Positions 42,725 through 51,910 of a DNA stretch of 64,000 nt are shown one piece after another. This DNA comes from Promethearchaeota archaeon. GTDB taxonomy: Archaea; Asgardarchaeota; Lokiarchaeia; Sigyniarchaeales; SOKP01. The stretch is taken from the NCBI GenBank assembly GCA_019058445.1, contig JAHPZA010000009.1, forward strand, positions 434,001 to 498,000. The letters are read 5' to 3'. The position numbers and the translations under genes were made by a program. Below the pieces are notes generated by a model. That model ran no database searches. It was given only the letters and a program-made list of their open reading frames with translations, and was not told the DNA's origin. Every line of letters starts with the position of its first letter. Positions within the stretch are counted from its first letter, which is position 1.

Positions 42725-43477
42725 CTATTCCTCCTTTATTCGCTTTATCAACCATTCGGGCATAACTAATGAAAAATATGTTAGAATAACAAATATTAGA
42801 GCAAAAATCCAAGCTGCAAATTGAAATTCGGAATATCCGGGATGATTATAAACTACAATCATAATATTATCAAGAAGAATCATAACAAAGAATAAAATCA
42901 TGGCAATCATAGAATAAAGTAATAGTGTTAATCCAACACGCGTTATTTTATCTTCGGCTCTTATCCTTGTTTTTTGGCATATTATTGCTATAGAAATATA
43001 TATAAGATATGAATAAGATATGAAGGCGATATTTGTATATAGTCTAATATTCAATTTATCTCTATATTCCGCTCTAGGATACCCCCACCAGTTCCATGGT
43101 AAAAAAAGTATAATAATAAGACCTAATCCACACAATACAAGTGGTAAAAATGCTTTTTTCCATCTCTCTGTTATGTTACTAGCAAAATAAAACAGAAAAA
43201 TATCCGCCAAAACAACCAAACTATAGGCGAGGGGCAAAGAGAATCGATATATTTCCTTATAATAACCTGTTATCGCAGCCTCTGCTAAACCTATAGCAAG
43301 CACAATTATTGCTGTAGTAAATATGGCATAAACTATCGTTAAATGTAAAGCAGCATCTTGTTTTCTTTCTTTATATTTTTTTATGAGTTTAAATGTAACA
43401 AATATCCCAAAAATTATGAGTACAAAATAAAATCCAAAAATAGGTAAAACTCGATTATCAAATGATGAATAAGTCAT
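42725..43477 (-). CDS. Seven-transmembrane protein, paralogue 2 (250 aa)
   Basis: Tandem duplicate of the downstream gene with the same length and the same seven membrane segments. It shares RVLPIFGFYF, KYKERKQ, AAITGYYKEIYR, PWNWWGYP and NHPGYSEF. It ends in a charged tail (KRIKEE) and its stop is TAG. The 80-bp gap to paralogue 1 allows either co-transcription or separate promoters. A TATA-like atataaattt about 25-30 bp before this ATG suggests a short-leader promoter here. Function unknown. Confidence 0.75.
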   Translation of the reverse strand: MTYSSFDNRVLPIFGFYFVLIIFGIFVTFKLIKKYKERKQDAALHLTIVYAIFTTAIIVLAIGLAEAAITGYYKEIYRFSLPLAYSLVVLADIFLFYFASNITERWKKAFLPLVLCGLGLIIILFLPWNWWGYPRAEYRDKLNIRLYTNIAFISYSYLIYISIAIICQKTRIRAEDKITRVGLTLLLYSMIAMILFFVMILLDNIMIVVYNHPGYSEFQFAAWIFALIFVILTYFSLVMPEWLIKRIKEE

Positions 43478-43666
43478 AATTTATTAAATAAAACTTATTA
43501 AATTTATATCTTTTTTATTTAACTTATTTACAGTGTCGTTAACTAAATTCCATAAAAAAAGTAAAAATATTTGTTATTTGAAATATCTTAAATAATAATT
43601 GAAATTTTATTTGCTAATTTCAAATAATCAATATTTTGCTTAGCAATAAATTAATAGAGTATTAAA

Positions 43667-44257
43667 ATGTGGAAAGAAAAACTGATCAATTTTGCGAAAA
43701 GATTTGAACACACTGCTTGGGGTATGTCCCACTTTACCCGTGTTTACGAGCTAACTTTAAAATTGGCTGACATGAGGAAATTGGAGATAGATCAAGAATC
43801 TTTATTCGCAGCAGCATATTTACACGATATGGGTGCCTTTGATCCTTATCGGAAAAAAGATATTGATCATGCAGAAGCATCTGCTAATTCTTGTGAAGAA
43901 GTACTTAAATCTTTAGGGTTCCCTCCAGAAAAGATTGATAAGGTAAAAGATATAATTAGAACCCATATGTATTATGCGGAACCTTCTGGTCAAATAGAAT
44001 CAGTTTTGTTTCGCGATGCAGATATTTTAGATTTCATGGGAATAATTGGGATAATACGTATACTTTCTATAGTGGGGAAAGACACATGGGCACCTAATTT
44101 AAACTCAGCAATAAATCTAATTAGAAATTTCGATAAAACGCTAATCCATAAGCTATCTAGTGATCAGGCTAAAGAAATAGGTGTAAAAAGAAGAGGTGAA
44201 ATGAAAGCGTTTTTAGAAAATTTATCCGAACAGACAAACAAATTTAAACTGCTATAA
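43667..44257 (+). CDS. HD-domain metal-dependent phosphohydrolase (196 aa)
   Basis: HD superfamily fold with the H...HD...D signature: His22 (MSHFTRV), His53-Asp54 (YLHDMG) and Asp117 (FRDADILD), plus a conserved His100 (RTHMYY). Length and helix-rich sequence fit the single-domain HD hydrolases that act on nucleotides or other phosphate esters. It is cytosolic, with the start at the ATG before WKEKL. It stands 34 bp before the GH38-like gene on the same strand, so the two may be co-transcribed. The substrate cannot be told from sequence. Confidence 0.85.
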   Translation: MWKEKLINFAKRFEHTAWGMSHFTRVYELTLKLADMRKLEIDQESLFAAAYLHDMGAFDPYRKKDIDHAEASANSCEEVLKSLGFPPEKIDKVKDIIRTHMYYAEPSGQIESVLFRDADILDFMGIIGIIRILSIVGKDTWAPNLNSAINLIRNFDKTLIHKLSSDQAKEIGVKRRGEMKAFLENLSEQTNKFKLL

Positions 44258-44291
44258 ACTCCAACTAATTAGAAATGGGTACCCTTGTTAA

Positions 44292-46781
44292 ATGAAGATA
44301 GACAATAAAAATTTAAAGATTAGTAATAAGGAAATTTTAGCACTTGAAAGAATAATTGATCTAGTAAGCACTTTTTCAGAAAAAAATCCAATACTCCAGA
44401 TCAAATTTAATATTAATCGAATTAAGGAGAAAATCGCTAATTTAAAAAATCAAGTAACTAGCGATAGGTACAATAAATTCAAGAAGATTTTAAAAAGAAT
44501 AGAATTATTTGTCTGGAAAGAAATCAGACCTAAAATTTATCATATCTTTGGAGGCCATGGTGGAGTTATAATAAATGATATCGGGTATTGTGAATTTGAT
44601 TCTCCCAAATTTGCCTTGTATCGTATAATAGATAGAATGAAATTATCTATTGAAACAAATATGCCCTATAATATTGAAATAGCAATATGCTGTTTCGAAT
44701 GGTTAAAAAATCATTTTGCTAAAGAATTCGCAGTGTTTTTAGACTTATTTAATAGAGGGCGTTTTGAAATTATTAATCCCTCCTATTCTCAACCTTATAA
44801 TTTAATTATTGGTGAAGAGTCAAATATTAAACAATTTGAAATCGGATTAAAAGAATTAAATCATCTAGGATTAGATTGTAACATTTATTATTGTTCAGAA
44901 GTTTCCCTTCATCCTCAAATTCCTCAAATTTTAAATGGTTTTAACATCGAATTTTGCTCTCTTAGAACAAGATTATTAGGTACATGCCCGTCTACCAATT
45001 CAGGAAAAATTTCCTGGATAGGATTAGATAATTCTAGAATCATTACTATAACGGATCAATCTGGCATCTTTAATGGAGAATTTTGGCATGGCACTTTCTA
45101 TAAAGAGCTCCCTGAGCTATTATTTCAAGCGGTCTCCCGTCCCTTTATGAAACATCTTATCTTCTCATCAATAGAGGATTTTGTCAATCCACTACCATTT
45201 CAAGAAGAAGTGTGGCGAATATCCAAATATTCTGAAATATTTGGTAAATTTGTTTCTTGTTCGGAGCTACTTGATATTATCGAAACAGATGGAGAATTTA
45301 GATACAATAGAGATGATTTTGCATTAGGCGACTATATATTTATTCAGAGCGAATTATTTTTAAATAATAAAAGATGTGAAGTTACGATAATAACATCTGA
45401 GATTTTGAATTGCATTTTAGGTCAATATTATAAGGTTTCTCATGATTCACTATTAGATGAGTTATGGAAACAACTATTACTGACTCAATCTCATGATAAT
45501 TATGCTGTACCTAATGTTCAACCCGGAGATTATTCCGCTCAGCAGTTGAGTAAAGAAGAATATGAAAAATTAAATATACCTGCAGAAAAGATTTCAATCT
45601 CGAATTTAAGTATGAATATTCAAAGACAAATTATAAATAAATGCGATAGCTTTATAAATGAGAGTCTAAAAAAAATAAGTGATATTCTTATTACAACCTC
45701 AAAGACTAGTAAAAATAAATCTAAGGATATATTCGTTTTAAATCCTACCATCTATATCCGGCAAGATATAGTCTCCATCCCAATAAAGATAGAAAATGAA
45801 ACTGAATGGATATTAGTTGACGAAAAAGAGGAGCGCTTGGATTTTATATATCAAAACTCTATTATAAAGTTTATTCCAAATATGCCCTCAATGGGATATA
45901 AAATCTATTCTTTAATTGAAAGAGATCATATAGAGGTTAAATCAGATAATAATTTCCTTTATGACATAAGAATCTTAGAAGATAATCAAACAATTGAAGT
46001 AAGGTTTAAAAATATCGAGATCTATAAAGTAAAACTTGCTAAATCAGGTGATTATAGTTTATCGTTAAAGTCTCAAATACAAAATGAAATTGAGCATAAA
46101 CTTGTTATACAAGGTGAGATTCGAAATAAAATATTCACACTTGAAATTACTCAATATAATGGAGTAAATAGACTTGAGTTTGTATTGAACTCTGAGTTAA
46201 TAGAAGAAGTTATTGTTAAGCCCTCTTTCAAAATATTAAAATCTCTAATAAATTATCCATTTGGAATTGAAGAAACAAAAAGATCAAATATACAAACATT
46301 AGACTTTCTATGGTTAATAGGAGAGAAAAAAAGCATTATTTATATCCAAAAGAATAGCCAACAGTTTATCATTAATCGAAATAACTTTCAAATCCTTAAT
46401 TTATTAAAGAAAAAAGGAAGATATGAATTTTCAATATCATTACTCCATGATAAATATTTTGACTCTGCCTACCAGCAAGTAAATACATATAAATTTAGTT
46501 TATTAGGTACAGCAATTCAAGGAAATCACGAATATATTAAAAAGACTGATTCATGGTTAAAAATAAATCCCCAAATTATCCTGATTAATCTATGGAGAAG
46601 AGATAAACATTCTTTCCTAAGATTATTAAATCCTAGTAATGAAATAAAGGAATTTACGATACAAGGGTCCTTGATTGATAAGAATATAAAAGAATTAGAT
46701 CTCAACTATAAAGTGAAAAAAGAATTAAGAAAAAATACATCAGTAATAAATGCCTGGAAAATACAAAATTTACAATTTTAA
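44292..46781 (+). CDS. GH38 alpha-mannosidase-like protein with altered active site (829 aa)
   Basis: The order of motifs follows glycoside hydrolase family 38: an N-terminal catalytic-like domain (about 78-380), a helical part with LLLTQSHDNY (about 395-405), and a long beta domain to the C-terminus. FEIINPSYSQPYNL and LHPQIPQILNGF correspond to the region that holds the nucleophile. The usual HxHxD zinc motif near the N-terminus is replaced by IFGGHGGVIIND, and the nucleophile Asp before the PQIL motif is Ser-Glu. The later His-Asp of the QSHD motif is kept. There is no signal peptide. It may be an inactive binder, act with a different chemistry, or represent a divergent subfamily. The family call is moderately sure, the activity is not. 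Confidence 0.55.
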   Translation: MKIDNKNLKISNKEILALERIIDLVSTFSEKNPILQIKFNINRIKEKIANLKNQVTSDRYNKFKKILKRIELFVWKEIRPKIYHIFGGHGGVIINDIGYCEFDSPKFALYRIIDRMKLSIETNMPYNIEIAICCFEWLKNHFAKEFAVFLDLFNRGRFEIINPSYSQPYNLIIGEESNIKQFEIGLKELNHLGLDCNIYYCSEVSLHPQIPQILNGFNIEFCSLRTRLLGTCPSTNSGKISWIGLDNSRIITITDQSGIFNGEFWHGTFYKELPELLFQAVSRPFMKHLIFSSIEDFVNPLPFQEEVWRISKYSEIFGKFVSCSELLDIIETDGEFRYNRDDFALGDYIFIQSELFLNNKRCEVTIITSEILNCILGQYYKVSHDSLLDELWKQLLLTQSHDNYAVPNVQPGDYSAQQLSKEEYEKLNIPAEKISISNLSMNIQRQIINKCDSFINESLKKISDILITTSKTSKNKSKDIFVLNPTIYIRQDIVSIPIKIENETEWILVDEKEERLDFIYQNSIIKFIPNMPSMGYKIYSLIERDHIEVKSDNNFLYDIRILEDNQTIEVRFKNIEIYKVKLAKSGDYSLSLKSQIQNEIEHKLVIQGEIRNKIFTLEITQYNGVNRLEFVLNSELIEEVIVKPSFKILKSLINYPFGIEETKRSNIQTLDFLWLIGEKKSIIYIQKNSQQFIINRNNFQILNLLKKKGRYEFSISLLHDKYFDSAYQQVNTYKFSLLGTAIQGNHEYIKKTDSWLKINPQIILINLWRRDKHSFLRLLNPSNEIKEFTIQGSLIDKNIKELDLNYKVKKELRKNTSVINAWKIQNLQF

Positions 46782-46813
46782 AGGATTTTTCATGTTAAAA
46801 ACACTCAAGAATT

Positions 46814-47485
46814 CTAAGGTAACTCTCTTTCTTTTTCAATATCGGTAGGATCGCGTCCTTTTTCAAGTTGTTCATACCACCATTTATCGGTAGAAATAAT
46901 TTCTTTTGCCTTTTCCAAAACATCTTCAATTTTAGTTGAATCCACAATGACCACGCCATTTATATCACCAAATACAAGATCTCCGGGATTTATTGTTCTT
47001 ACGCCACATTTAATTGGTTGCATTACTGAATCCATATCAATAATCATTCGACTGCGAATTGAAGAACATATAATGCCTCTCGCAAAAATCGGAAATTTTA
47101 AATCGGTTACTTGTGGAATATCTCGTACTGGACCATCTACAAGACCACCTCTAAAGCCTAATCCTTGTAGAATTCTGCTAGTGCTCTGTCCTAAACCAGC
47201 TGCAATCATTTCTCCACTCATATCTATACATATGATTGGAAACTTTGGTACTATCTTGATAAACTTAACCATACGTGCTATCACATTCCGATCAAGTGGC
47301 TCGTCAGAGGGAACCATTTTCATAGTGCCTGCAAAACCTATCATTCTTGCACCGTTCCATATTGGCCTTATATCAGCGTCAATAAAACCTGGTTCCAAAC
47401 CTAGTTCATCAGTTGCATCAGATACAGCGCAAGAATAGAGTTTTGAATACTCTTCTAAAATTAATTCCATCTTTTTCTTATCCAT
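46814..47485 (-). CDS. RraA-family aldolase-like protein (223 aa)
   Basis: Matches the RraA / 4-hydroxy-4-methyl-2-oxoglutarate aldolase fold. GGLVDGPVRD carries the Arg-Asp metal- and substrate-binding pair, and PGDLVFGDINGVVIV is the family's typical C-terminal motif. Members cleave 4-hydroxy-2-oxo acids such as HMG or oxaloacetate with a divalent metal; others bind RNase E, which is not expected here. I chose the ATG at 47485; a GTG three codons earlier (47494) is possible. Close to a dehydratase of sugar-acid type, it could act as an aldolase on a 2-keto-3-deoxy acid, which is inferred from neighbourhood only. The stop is TAG. Confidence 0.8.
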   Translation of the reverse strand: MDKKKMELILEEYSKLYSCAVSDATDELGLEPGFIDADIRPIWNGARMIGFAGTMKMVPSDEPLDRNVIARMVKFIKIVPKFPIICIDMSGEMIAAGLGQSTSRILQGLGFRGGLVDGPVRDIPQVTDLKFPIFARGIICSSIRSRMIIDMDSVMQPIKCGVRTINPGDLVFGDINGVVIVDSTKIEDVLEKAKEIISTDKWWYEQLEKGRDPTDIEKERELP

Positions 47486-47725
47486 GTTAAACACAAATTA
47501 GTAAACAATTGTAATAATATATAAAAAATTATTTTTGAAATGATATGATCATGAATTTTGTTAAAACTAATATATTTTATTAAAAAATTTTGATAAAATT
47601 TGTTTATTTTCTGTATAAATTCTACTATATCTTCTTTATAGTACTTTTCGTGAAAAATGTTAATGAATTACTTTTTCTCTACGGTATACTTCTTTAAATA
47701 GAATTTTATCTATTAAAACAATCGT

Positions 47726-49003
47726 ATGAAATTAGTCTATAAGTTCAGAATATCGAAGAATAAGCATCTGGATACACTCTGTTCAATTTCTAAAAAGCTA
47801 TATAATCAAGCAAATTGGTATATACGCCAAGATTTTTTTCATTTGGGCAATTGGCTTCGATATGAAGATTTAAATTTCATTCTTAAAGGATCCTATCATT
47901 ACAAGTTATTGAAAGCTCAGACGTCACAACAAGTTCTTATTGTCTTAGATAAAAACTGGAAAAGCTTTTTTAATGCGATAAAAGTGTGGAAAAAAGATAA
48001 GAAAAAATTCAAGGGAATACCAAGACCTCCTAAATATAAAAAGGACTGTAATAACTTGTTAATCTTTACCAACCAGAATAGCCAGATTAAAGGCAATATT
48101 ATAAGACTTACTATGTCTAAAATGTTTAAAGAGAAATATCCCGAATTTAAAGACCTAATAGAAATAACAGTTCCCCCATACAAAAAGAAAAGTTTTGAAA
48201 CTTATCAACAGATTCGGATTTTACCGCGAAAACGATTTTATGAAATTGAAATCGTATATAAAAAAGAAGTGAAGAAAGCTGAGTTAAACCAAGAGTTATA
48301 CTTATCTATGGATTTTGGATTGAATAATTTAATAACTACCGTTGAAAATCGAAATGTTAAACCAATTATTATCTCGGGTAAGATATTAAAATCAATTAAT
48401 CGACAATGGAATAAGCGAAAAGCAAGACTTTATTCTATAAAAGACAAGCAAAACCTCAATTGGACGGAGCAACTTGATAAGATCACCACAACGAGAAATG
48501 CTATTATGAAAGATTATTTACACAAGACCGCTCAATTGATGGTTGGGTACTGTTTAAAAAATAACATAGGGAATATTTGTTTAGGTAAATTAAAAAATAT
48601 AAAGCAAAATATTAGATTGGGCACACGAAATAACCAAAATTTCGTAAATCTCCCCATTCAAACACTTAAACAAATGATAATGTATAAAGCTCAACTTGTA
48701 GGAATTACGGTTCATGAAGTCAATGAGTCGTACACTTCTAAATGCAGCTCATTAGATGTAGAAACTATCAAAAAACATAGTAGATATATGGGAAAACGGA
48801 TTAAACGAGGATTATTTCGAGGCTCAAATTATGTACTCAACGCAGATGTTAATGGGGCTTTAAATATCCTCAGAAAAGTAGTCGGAGATGGTTTTATCCA
48901 AAATCTATCCGATAGGGGCTGCTGGTTTCAGCCTGTGCGAATAAGGGACTTGTTCCAAACTTCACATGAACAATTTTTATTAAAAAATGAGGAAATTATC
49001 TAA
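47726..49003 (+). CDS. tnpB: TnpB-family RNA-guided nuclease of an IS200/IS605-type element (425 aa)
   Basis: TnpB/OrfB signature from end to end: N-terminal KLVYKFRI with the helical recognition region, RuvC-I at about Asp196 (SMDFGLNN), a RuvC-II-like strand at about 285 (ICLGKLKN), the ESYTSKCSSLD motif and RuvC-III at about Asp374 (NADVNGALN). The glutamate usual at RuvC-II is Gly here. Some TnpB and Fanzor proteins use a relocated glutamate, so the protein may still be active. The zinc-finger part is reduced, with a single cysteine in TSKCSS. No tnpA lies nearby, so this is a solo tnpB copy that would need a partner in trans to move. It sits between the RraA-like gene and the dehydratase. 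Confidence 0.92.
   Translation: MKLVYKFRISKNKHLDTLCSISKKLYNQANWYIRQDFFHLGNWLRYEDLNFILKGSYHYKLLKAQTSQQVLIVLDKNWKSFFNAIKVWKKDKKKFKGIPRPPKYKKDCNNLLIFTNQNSQIKGNIIRLTMSKMFKEKYPEFKDLIEITVPPYKKKSFETYQQIRILPRKRFYEIEIVYKKEVKKAELNQELYLSMDFGLNNLITTVENRNVKPIIISGKILKSINRQWNKRKARLYSIKDKQNLNWTEQLDKITTTRNAIMKDYLHKTAQLMVGYCLKNNIGNICLGKLKNIKQNIRLGTRNNQNFVNLPIQTLKQMIMYKAQLVGITVHEVNESYTSKCSSLDVETIKKHSRYMGKRIKRGLFRGSNYVLNADVNGALNILRKVVGDGFIQNLSDRGCWFQPVRIRDLFQTSHEQFLLKNEEII
48917..48933 (+). other. Short hairpin inside the tnpB 3' end, possible guide-RNA scaffold part
   Basis: GGCTG and CAGCC pair across a 7-base loop within the last 90 bases of tnpB. In known TnpB systems the guide (omega) RNA overlaps the 3' end of the gene and the right end of the element, so this is where one would look. 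The right boundary of the element was not identified. Confidence 0.25.
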
Positions 49004-49086
49004 TATTTTTAATAATTTTGATAACCTTAATTTGATTATAGCTTGAAAAATAGATAATGAGATTTTACTAAATAGAAGGCATTAAA

Positions 49087-50757
49087 ATGGATGATGAGAA
49101 AATCAATTTAAAGAGGAGAAGTAATACTATTTTTGAAGGTATTAAGAAGACACCTTTTAATTATGTTACTTTAGGTATAATTGAAAGTTTGGGTTTAGAA
49201 GATAAAGAAATTCATAGCAAACCATTTGTTGGTATAGTTAACACTTGGAATGAACTTAATCCAGGTCATAAGCACTTGAAAGATTTAGCCGAAGCTGTTA
49301 AATTAGGTGTAGCCGAAGCAGGGGGTATTCCATTCGAGTTCTGTACAGTGGGTCCATGTGATGGGTGGGCAAATGGCAATGAGGGAATGCGCCATATTTT
49401 ACCCCATAGAGAAGTGATTGCAGATTCAATTGAATTAATGGTAGAAGCGCATAGATTAGATGCTATTGTCACATTATCAGGTTGCGATAAGATCAACCCC
49501 GCGATTTTAATGGCTGCTGTAAGGTTAGACATTCCCACTATATGTGTGCCAGGAGGGCCTAGTTTTTATGAAATACGATTTACATCGGATTATGTCGGGA
49601 TTGAACAAAGCAATTATAGCGATTTTGATCATAAATTGAAATGTATAAGCTGTGCTACCTACGGAGCATGTGAGATTATGGGAACAGCAAATACCATTCA
49701 ATGTCTAATGGAAGCATTCGGAATGACATTACCTAACGCAGCTACAACTCCAGCAATGACAAGAATGAAATATTTAATCGCTAAAAATTCTGGAAAGCAA
49801 ATTATTGAGCTATTAAAGCAGGATCTAAGGCCATCTAAGATAATGACACAGAAGTCTTTCGAAAACGCTTTGATGGTTGATGTAGCAATTGGAGGATCTA
49901 CAAATTCCGCGCTTCATCTTCCAGCTATTGCGCATGAAATGGGCATAGAATTTGATTTAGAAATGTTCAATGAGTATAGCAAGAAGATTCCAACAATAGT
50001 GAATGTTGCTCCATCGGGAGATTATGGGATAGTAGATTTGTATAAAGCAGGGGGAATTCCTGCAGTACTTAACAGATTAAAGGAATATTTAAATTTGGAT
50101 TGTCTAACTGTGACTGGAAAACCTATTGGAAAGGTAATAAGAAAAATGAGTGTGTTAGATGAAAAAATAATTCGACCTTTAGAGGATCCTGTATATCCAG
50201 AAGGAGGAACAGTAGTATTAAAAGGTAATTTAGCACCTGAGGGTGCTGTGGTAAAACAATCCGCTATTAAAGATAAAAAAATGTTAGAATTTGAAGGACC
50301 TGCCTTATGTTTCAATTCTGAACAAGAAGTAATTGATGCGATATTTCAAAATAAGGTAGAGAATGGTTCAGTGTTAGTTATTAGATATGAAGGACCAAAG
50401 GGAGGTCCTGGAATGCCAGAATTATTGGCAGTAACCGCTACGCTTATGTTAAAACGTGATTTAGACCAAGTTGCATTAGTTACAGACGGACGATTTTCAG
50501 GTGCTACATCAGGACCATGTATTGGTCATGTGAGTCCCGAAGCGTATGTAGGTGGTCCTATAGCTATAATAGAAAATGGTGATCGAGTAATTATTGATAT
50601 AGCTCAGAAAAAACTTGAAGTTGATCTTTCAGATAATGAAATCTCAGGTCGCTTCAAAAATTGGACGCCAGTCGAAAAGGTTATCAAAAGCAGAGCTCTT
50701 TTAAAATATAGGAATCTTGTCTCCTCTGCAGCGGAAGGAGCAATATTTAAATTTTAA
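49087..50757 (+). CDS. IlvD/Edd-family dehydratase, probably a sugar-acid dehydratase (556 aa)
   Basis: Full-length iron-sulfur dehydratase. Motifs include KPFVGIVNTWNELNPGH, GPCDG (about 90), GCDKINPAILMAA (about 132-145), CATYGACEIMGTANT (about 188-202), GGSTNSALHLPA and the C-terminal TDGRFSGATSGPCIGH. The three cysteines expected to bind the cluster are present. Classic IlvD has PGMLMAA where this has NPAILMAA. That change and the catabolic neighbours favour dehydration of a sugar acid (an Entner-Doudoroff-like step) over dihydroxy-acid dehydration in branched-chain synthesis; the substrate is inferred. The propeller gene follows after 42 bp and is likely co-transcribed. The C-terminal end of a second copy survives at 51786-51899. 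Confidence 0.85.
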   Translation: MDDEKINLKRRSNTIFEGIKKTPFNYVTLGIIESLGLEDKEIHSKPFVGIVNTWNELNPGHKHLKDLAEAVKLGVAEAGGIPFEFCTVGPCDGWANGNEGMRHILPHREVIADSIELMVEAHRLDAIVTLSGCDKINPAILMAAVRLDIPTICVPGGPSFYEIRFTSDYVGIEQSNYSDFDHKLKCISCATYGACEIMGTANTIQCLMEAFGMTLPNAATTPAMTRMKYLIAKNSGKQIIELLKQDLRPSKIMTQKSFENALMVDVAIGGSTNSALHLPAIAHEMGIEFDLEMFNEYSKKIPTIVNVAPSGDYGIVDLYKAGGIPAVLNRLKEYLNLDCLTVTGKPIGKVIRKMSVLDEKIIRPLEDPVYPEGGTVVLKGNLAPEGAVVKQSAIKDKKMLEFEGPALCFNSEQEVIDAIFQNKVENGSVLVIRYEGPKGGPGMPELLAVTATLMLKRDLDQVALVTDGRFSGATSGPCIGHVSPEAYVGGPIAIIENGDRVIIDIAQKKLEVDLSDNEISGRFKNWTPVEKVIKSRALLKYRNLVSSAAEGAIFKF

Positions 50758-50799
50758 ATTGTTTTTAAGATAATTTATAAAGAAAAGAATGTATGTATC

Positions 50800-51696
50800 A
50801 TGAAATCGTTTAAAACTAAGCCAAGTAAATTAAAATTCTATGCAGATGTTTATGTCTGGTTCCCCAATGGTCGAATCCAAAAGGTTTCACCTGGAGATGG
50901 AATCTATTACCAGCCTTGTATTCATCCAGAAGGAACTCATGTAGTATTCAGCGGAAATTCTTTGGGTGCTCCTCGCGTATGGAAAGTAGACTTTAAGACC
51001 TATAAACTTTTACCTCTTACACCCCTAAATTCAGGAGCTCGCCACCCTGTTTTTTCATGGGATGGTAAAAGAATAATTTTTTCCTCAGATCGCAGTTATG
51101 ATCAGGATGCAGAATGCGTAGAGGATATGGATGATAATGGTCTTCCACCAAGTGATCATATACTTAATCTTTTTACAATGGATCCAGATGGTAACAATGT
51201 TAAACAGATAACTACAGGTTCGTTCCAAGACCAACGGCCATGTATTAGTCCAGATGGTAAAAATGTAGCATTTGTTTCTAATCGAGGTAATTTTTTTCCT
51301 AGTTTGTGGGTCGTTCCAATTGATGGCAGCACTAAACCACGTCCACTGTTAAAGAAAGGAGGTGGATACAGACCATGGTATTCTGTGGATGGTAAATCAA
51401 TATTTTTCTTTACAATAATTGGAAAACGTCATCAAATATGCAGAATTCCTGCCAATGGTGGAGAATTAGTTCCATTAGCAAATGATGATGTCGGGCGAAG
51501 TCATGGGCCTTTTGCTGATCCGAGTGGTGAGTGCCTATTAATGCATTCTACGCGAGGAGGTAAATATGGGATATGGGAGCTTCCTTTGAATGGAGATCCC
51601 CCACATGTTCTACATCCACCTGGAATTGAAAGCGCAACTCATCCAACACGTTCAAAAAATGGTATTATAACATTTGATGTAGTGAGATCTGTCTAA
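50800..51696 (+). CDS. TolB-like (PD40) beta-propeller protein, cytosolic (298 aa)
   Basis: Repeated PD40/WD40-like blades with SPDGKNVAF, SWDGKRIIF and SVDGKSIFF motifs, about 5-6 blades over nearly the whole protein. No signal peptide or membrane segment is seen, so unlike bacterial TolB it should be cytosolic. Related propellers occur beside sugar-degradation genes, and some lyases of acidic oligosaccharides share the fold; no catalytic set can be assigned here. It is probably in an operon with the dehydratase upstream. A decayed second copy of its 3' end lies before the deacetylase gene at 56128, so it was once duplicated along with its neighbour. Confidence 0.8.
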   Translation: MKSFKTKPSKLKFYADVYVWFPNGRIQKVSPGDGIYYQPCIHPEGTHVVFSGNSLGAPRVWKVDFKTYKLLPLTPLNSGARHPVFSWDGKRIIFSSDRSYDQDAECVEDMDDNGLPPSDHILNLFTMDPDGNNVKQITTGSFQDQRPCISPDGKNVAFVSNRGNFFPSLWVVPIDGSTKPRPLLKKGGGYRPWYSVDGKSIFFFTIIGKRHQICRIPANGGELVPLANDDVGRSHGPFADPSGECLLMHSTRGGKYGIWELPLNGDPPHVLHPPGIESATHPTRSKNGIITFDVVRSV

Positions 51697-51716
51697 AATA
51701 AGATCAATCAAATAAG

Positions 51717-51780
51717 AAAAGAAGATATAAATTAAGATCTCCTTTTACTTTAATAATTCTATTGTATCTAATTAATAATG
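51717..51780 (+). repeat. 64-bp repeat with hairpin after the propeller gene, copy 1
   Basis: Gap-free match to 56143-56206 with 6 differences by eye. It begins 21 bases after the propeller stop and contains an imperfect inverted repeat (AAAAGAAGAT / ATCTCCTTTT) followed by U-rich RNA sequence, so it could end transcription. The second half may carry the promoter for what follows. Confidence 0.65.
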
Positions 51781-51785
51781 ATATA

Positions 51786-51899
51786 ATGGCTCGATTAAAT
51801 AAATGGACAGGTTTTGAAAAGATAACAAAAAATAAGACTCTCTTAAAGTTCAGAGCATTAGTGACTTCAGCTGCCAAAGGTATTATATTAAAATTCTAA
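51786..51899 (+). pseudogene. Remnant of a second IlvD/Edd dehydratase (last 37 codons)
   Basis: The frame reads MARLNKWTGFEK...SAAKGIILKF and ends in TAA. It aligns with the last 32 residues of the intact dehydratase (NWTPVEK...SAAEGAIFKF), with about 19 identical. Everything upstream of these codons is missing, and the repeat unit abuts it directly, as after an internal deletion. It ends 11 bases before the 3' end of the glucoamylase gene on the other strand. A functional 37-residue peptide is unlikely but cannot be excluded. Confidence 0.8.
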
Positions 51900-51910
51900 T
51901 ATTTTTTTCA

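Noticed and set aside
47495..47725. A tnpA gene or clear left end for the TnpB element
   Set aside because: The 230 bp upstream have no transposase frame and no inverted or hairpin end that I could define.
51786..51899. A genuine 37-residue small protein gene
   Set aside because: Its sequence aligns only with the extreme C-terminus of the dehydratase and lacks any functional site, and a matching propeller remnant nearby points to operon decay.
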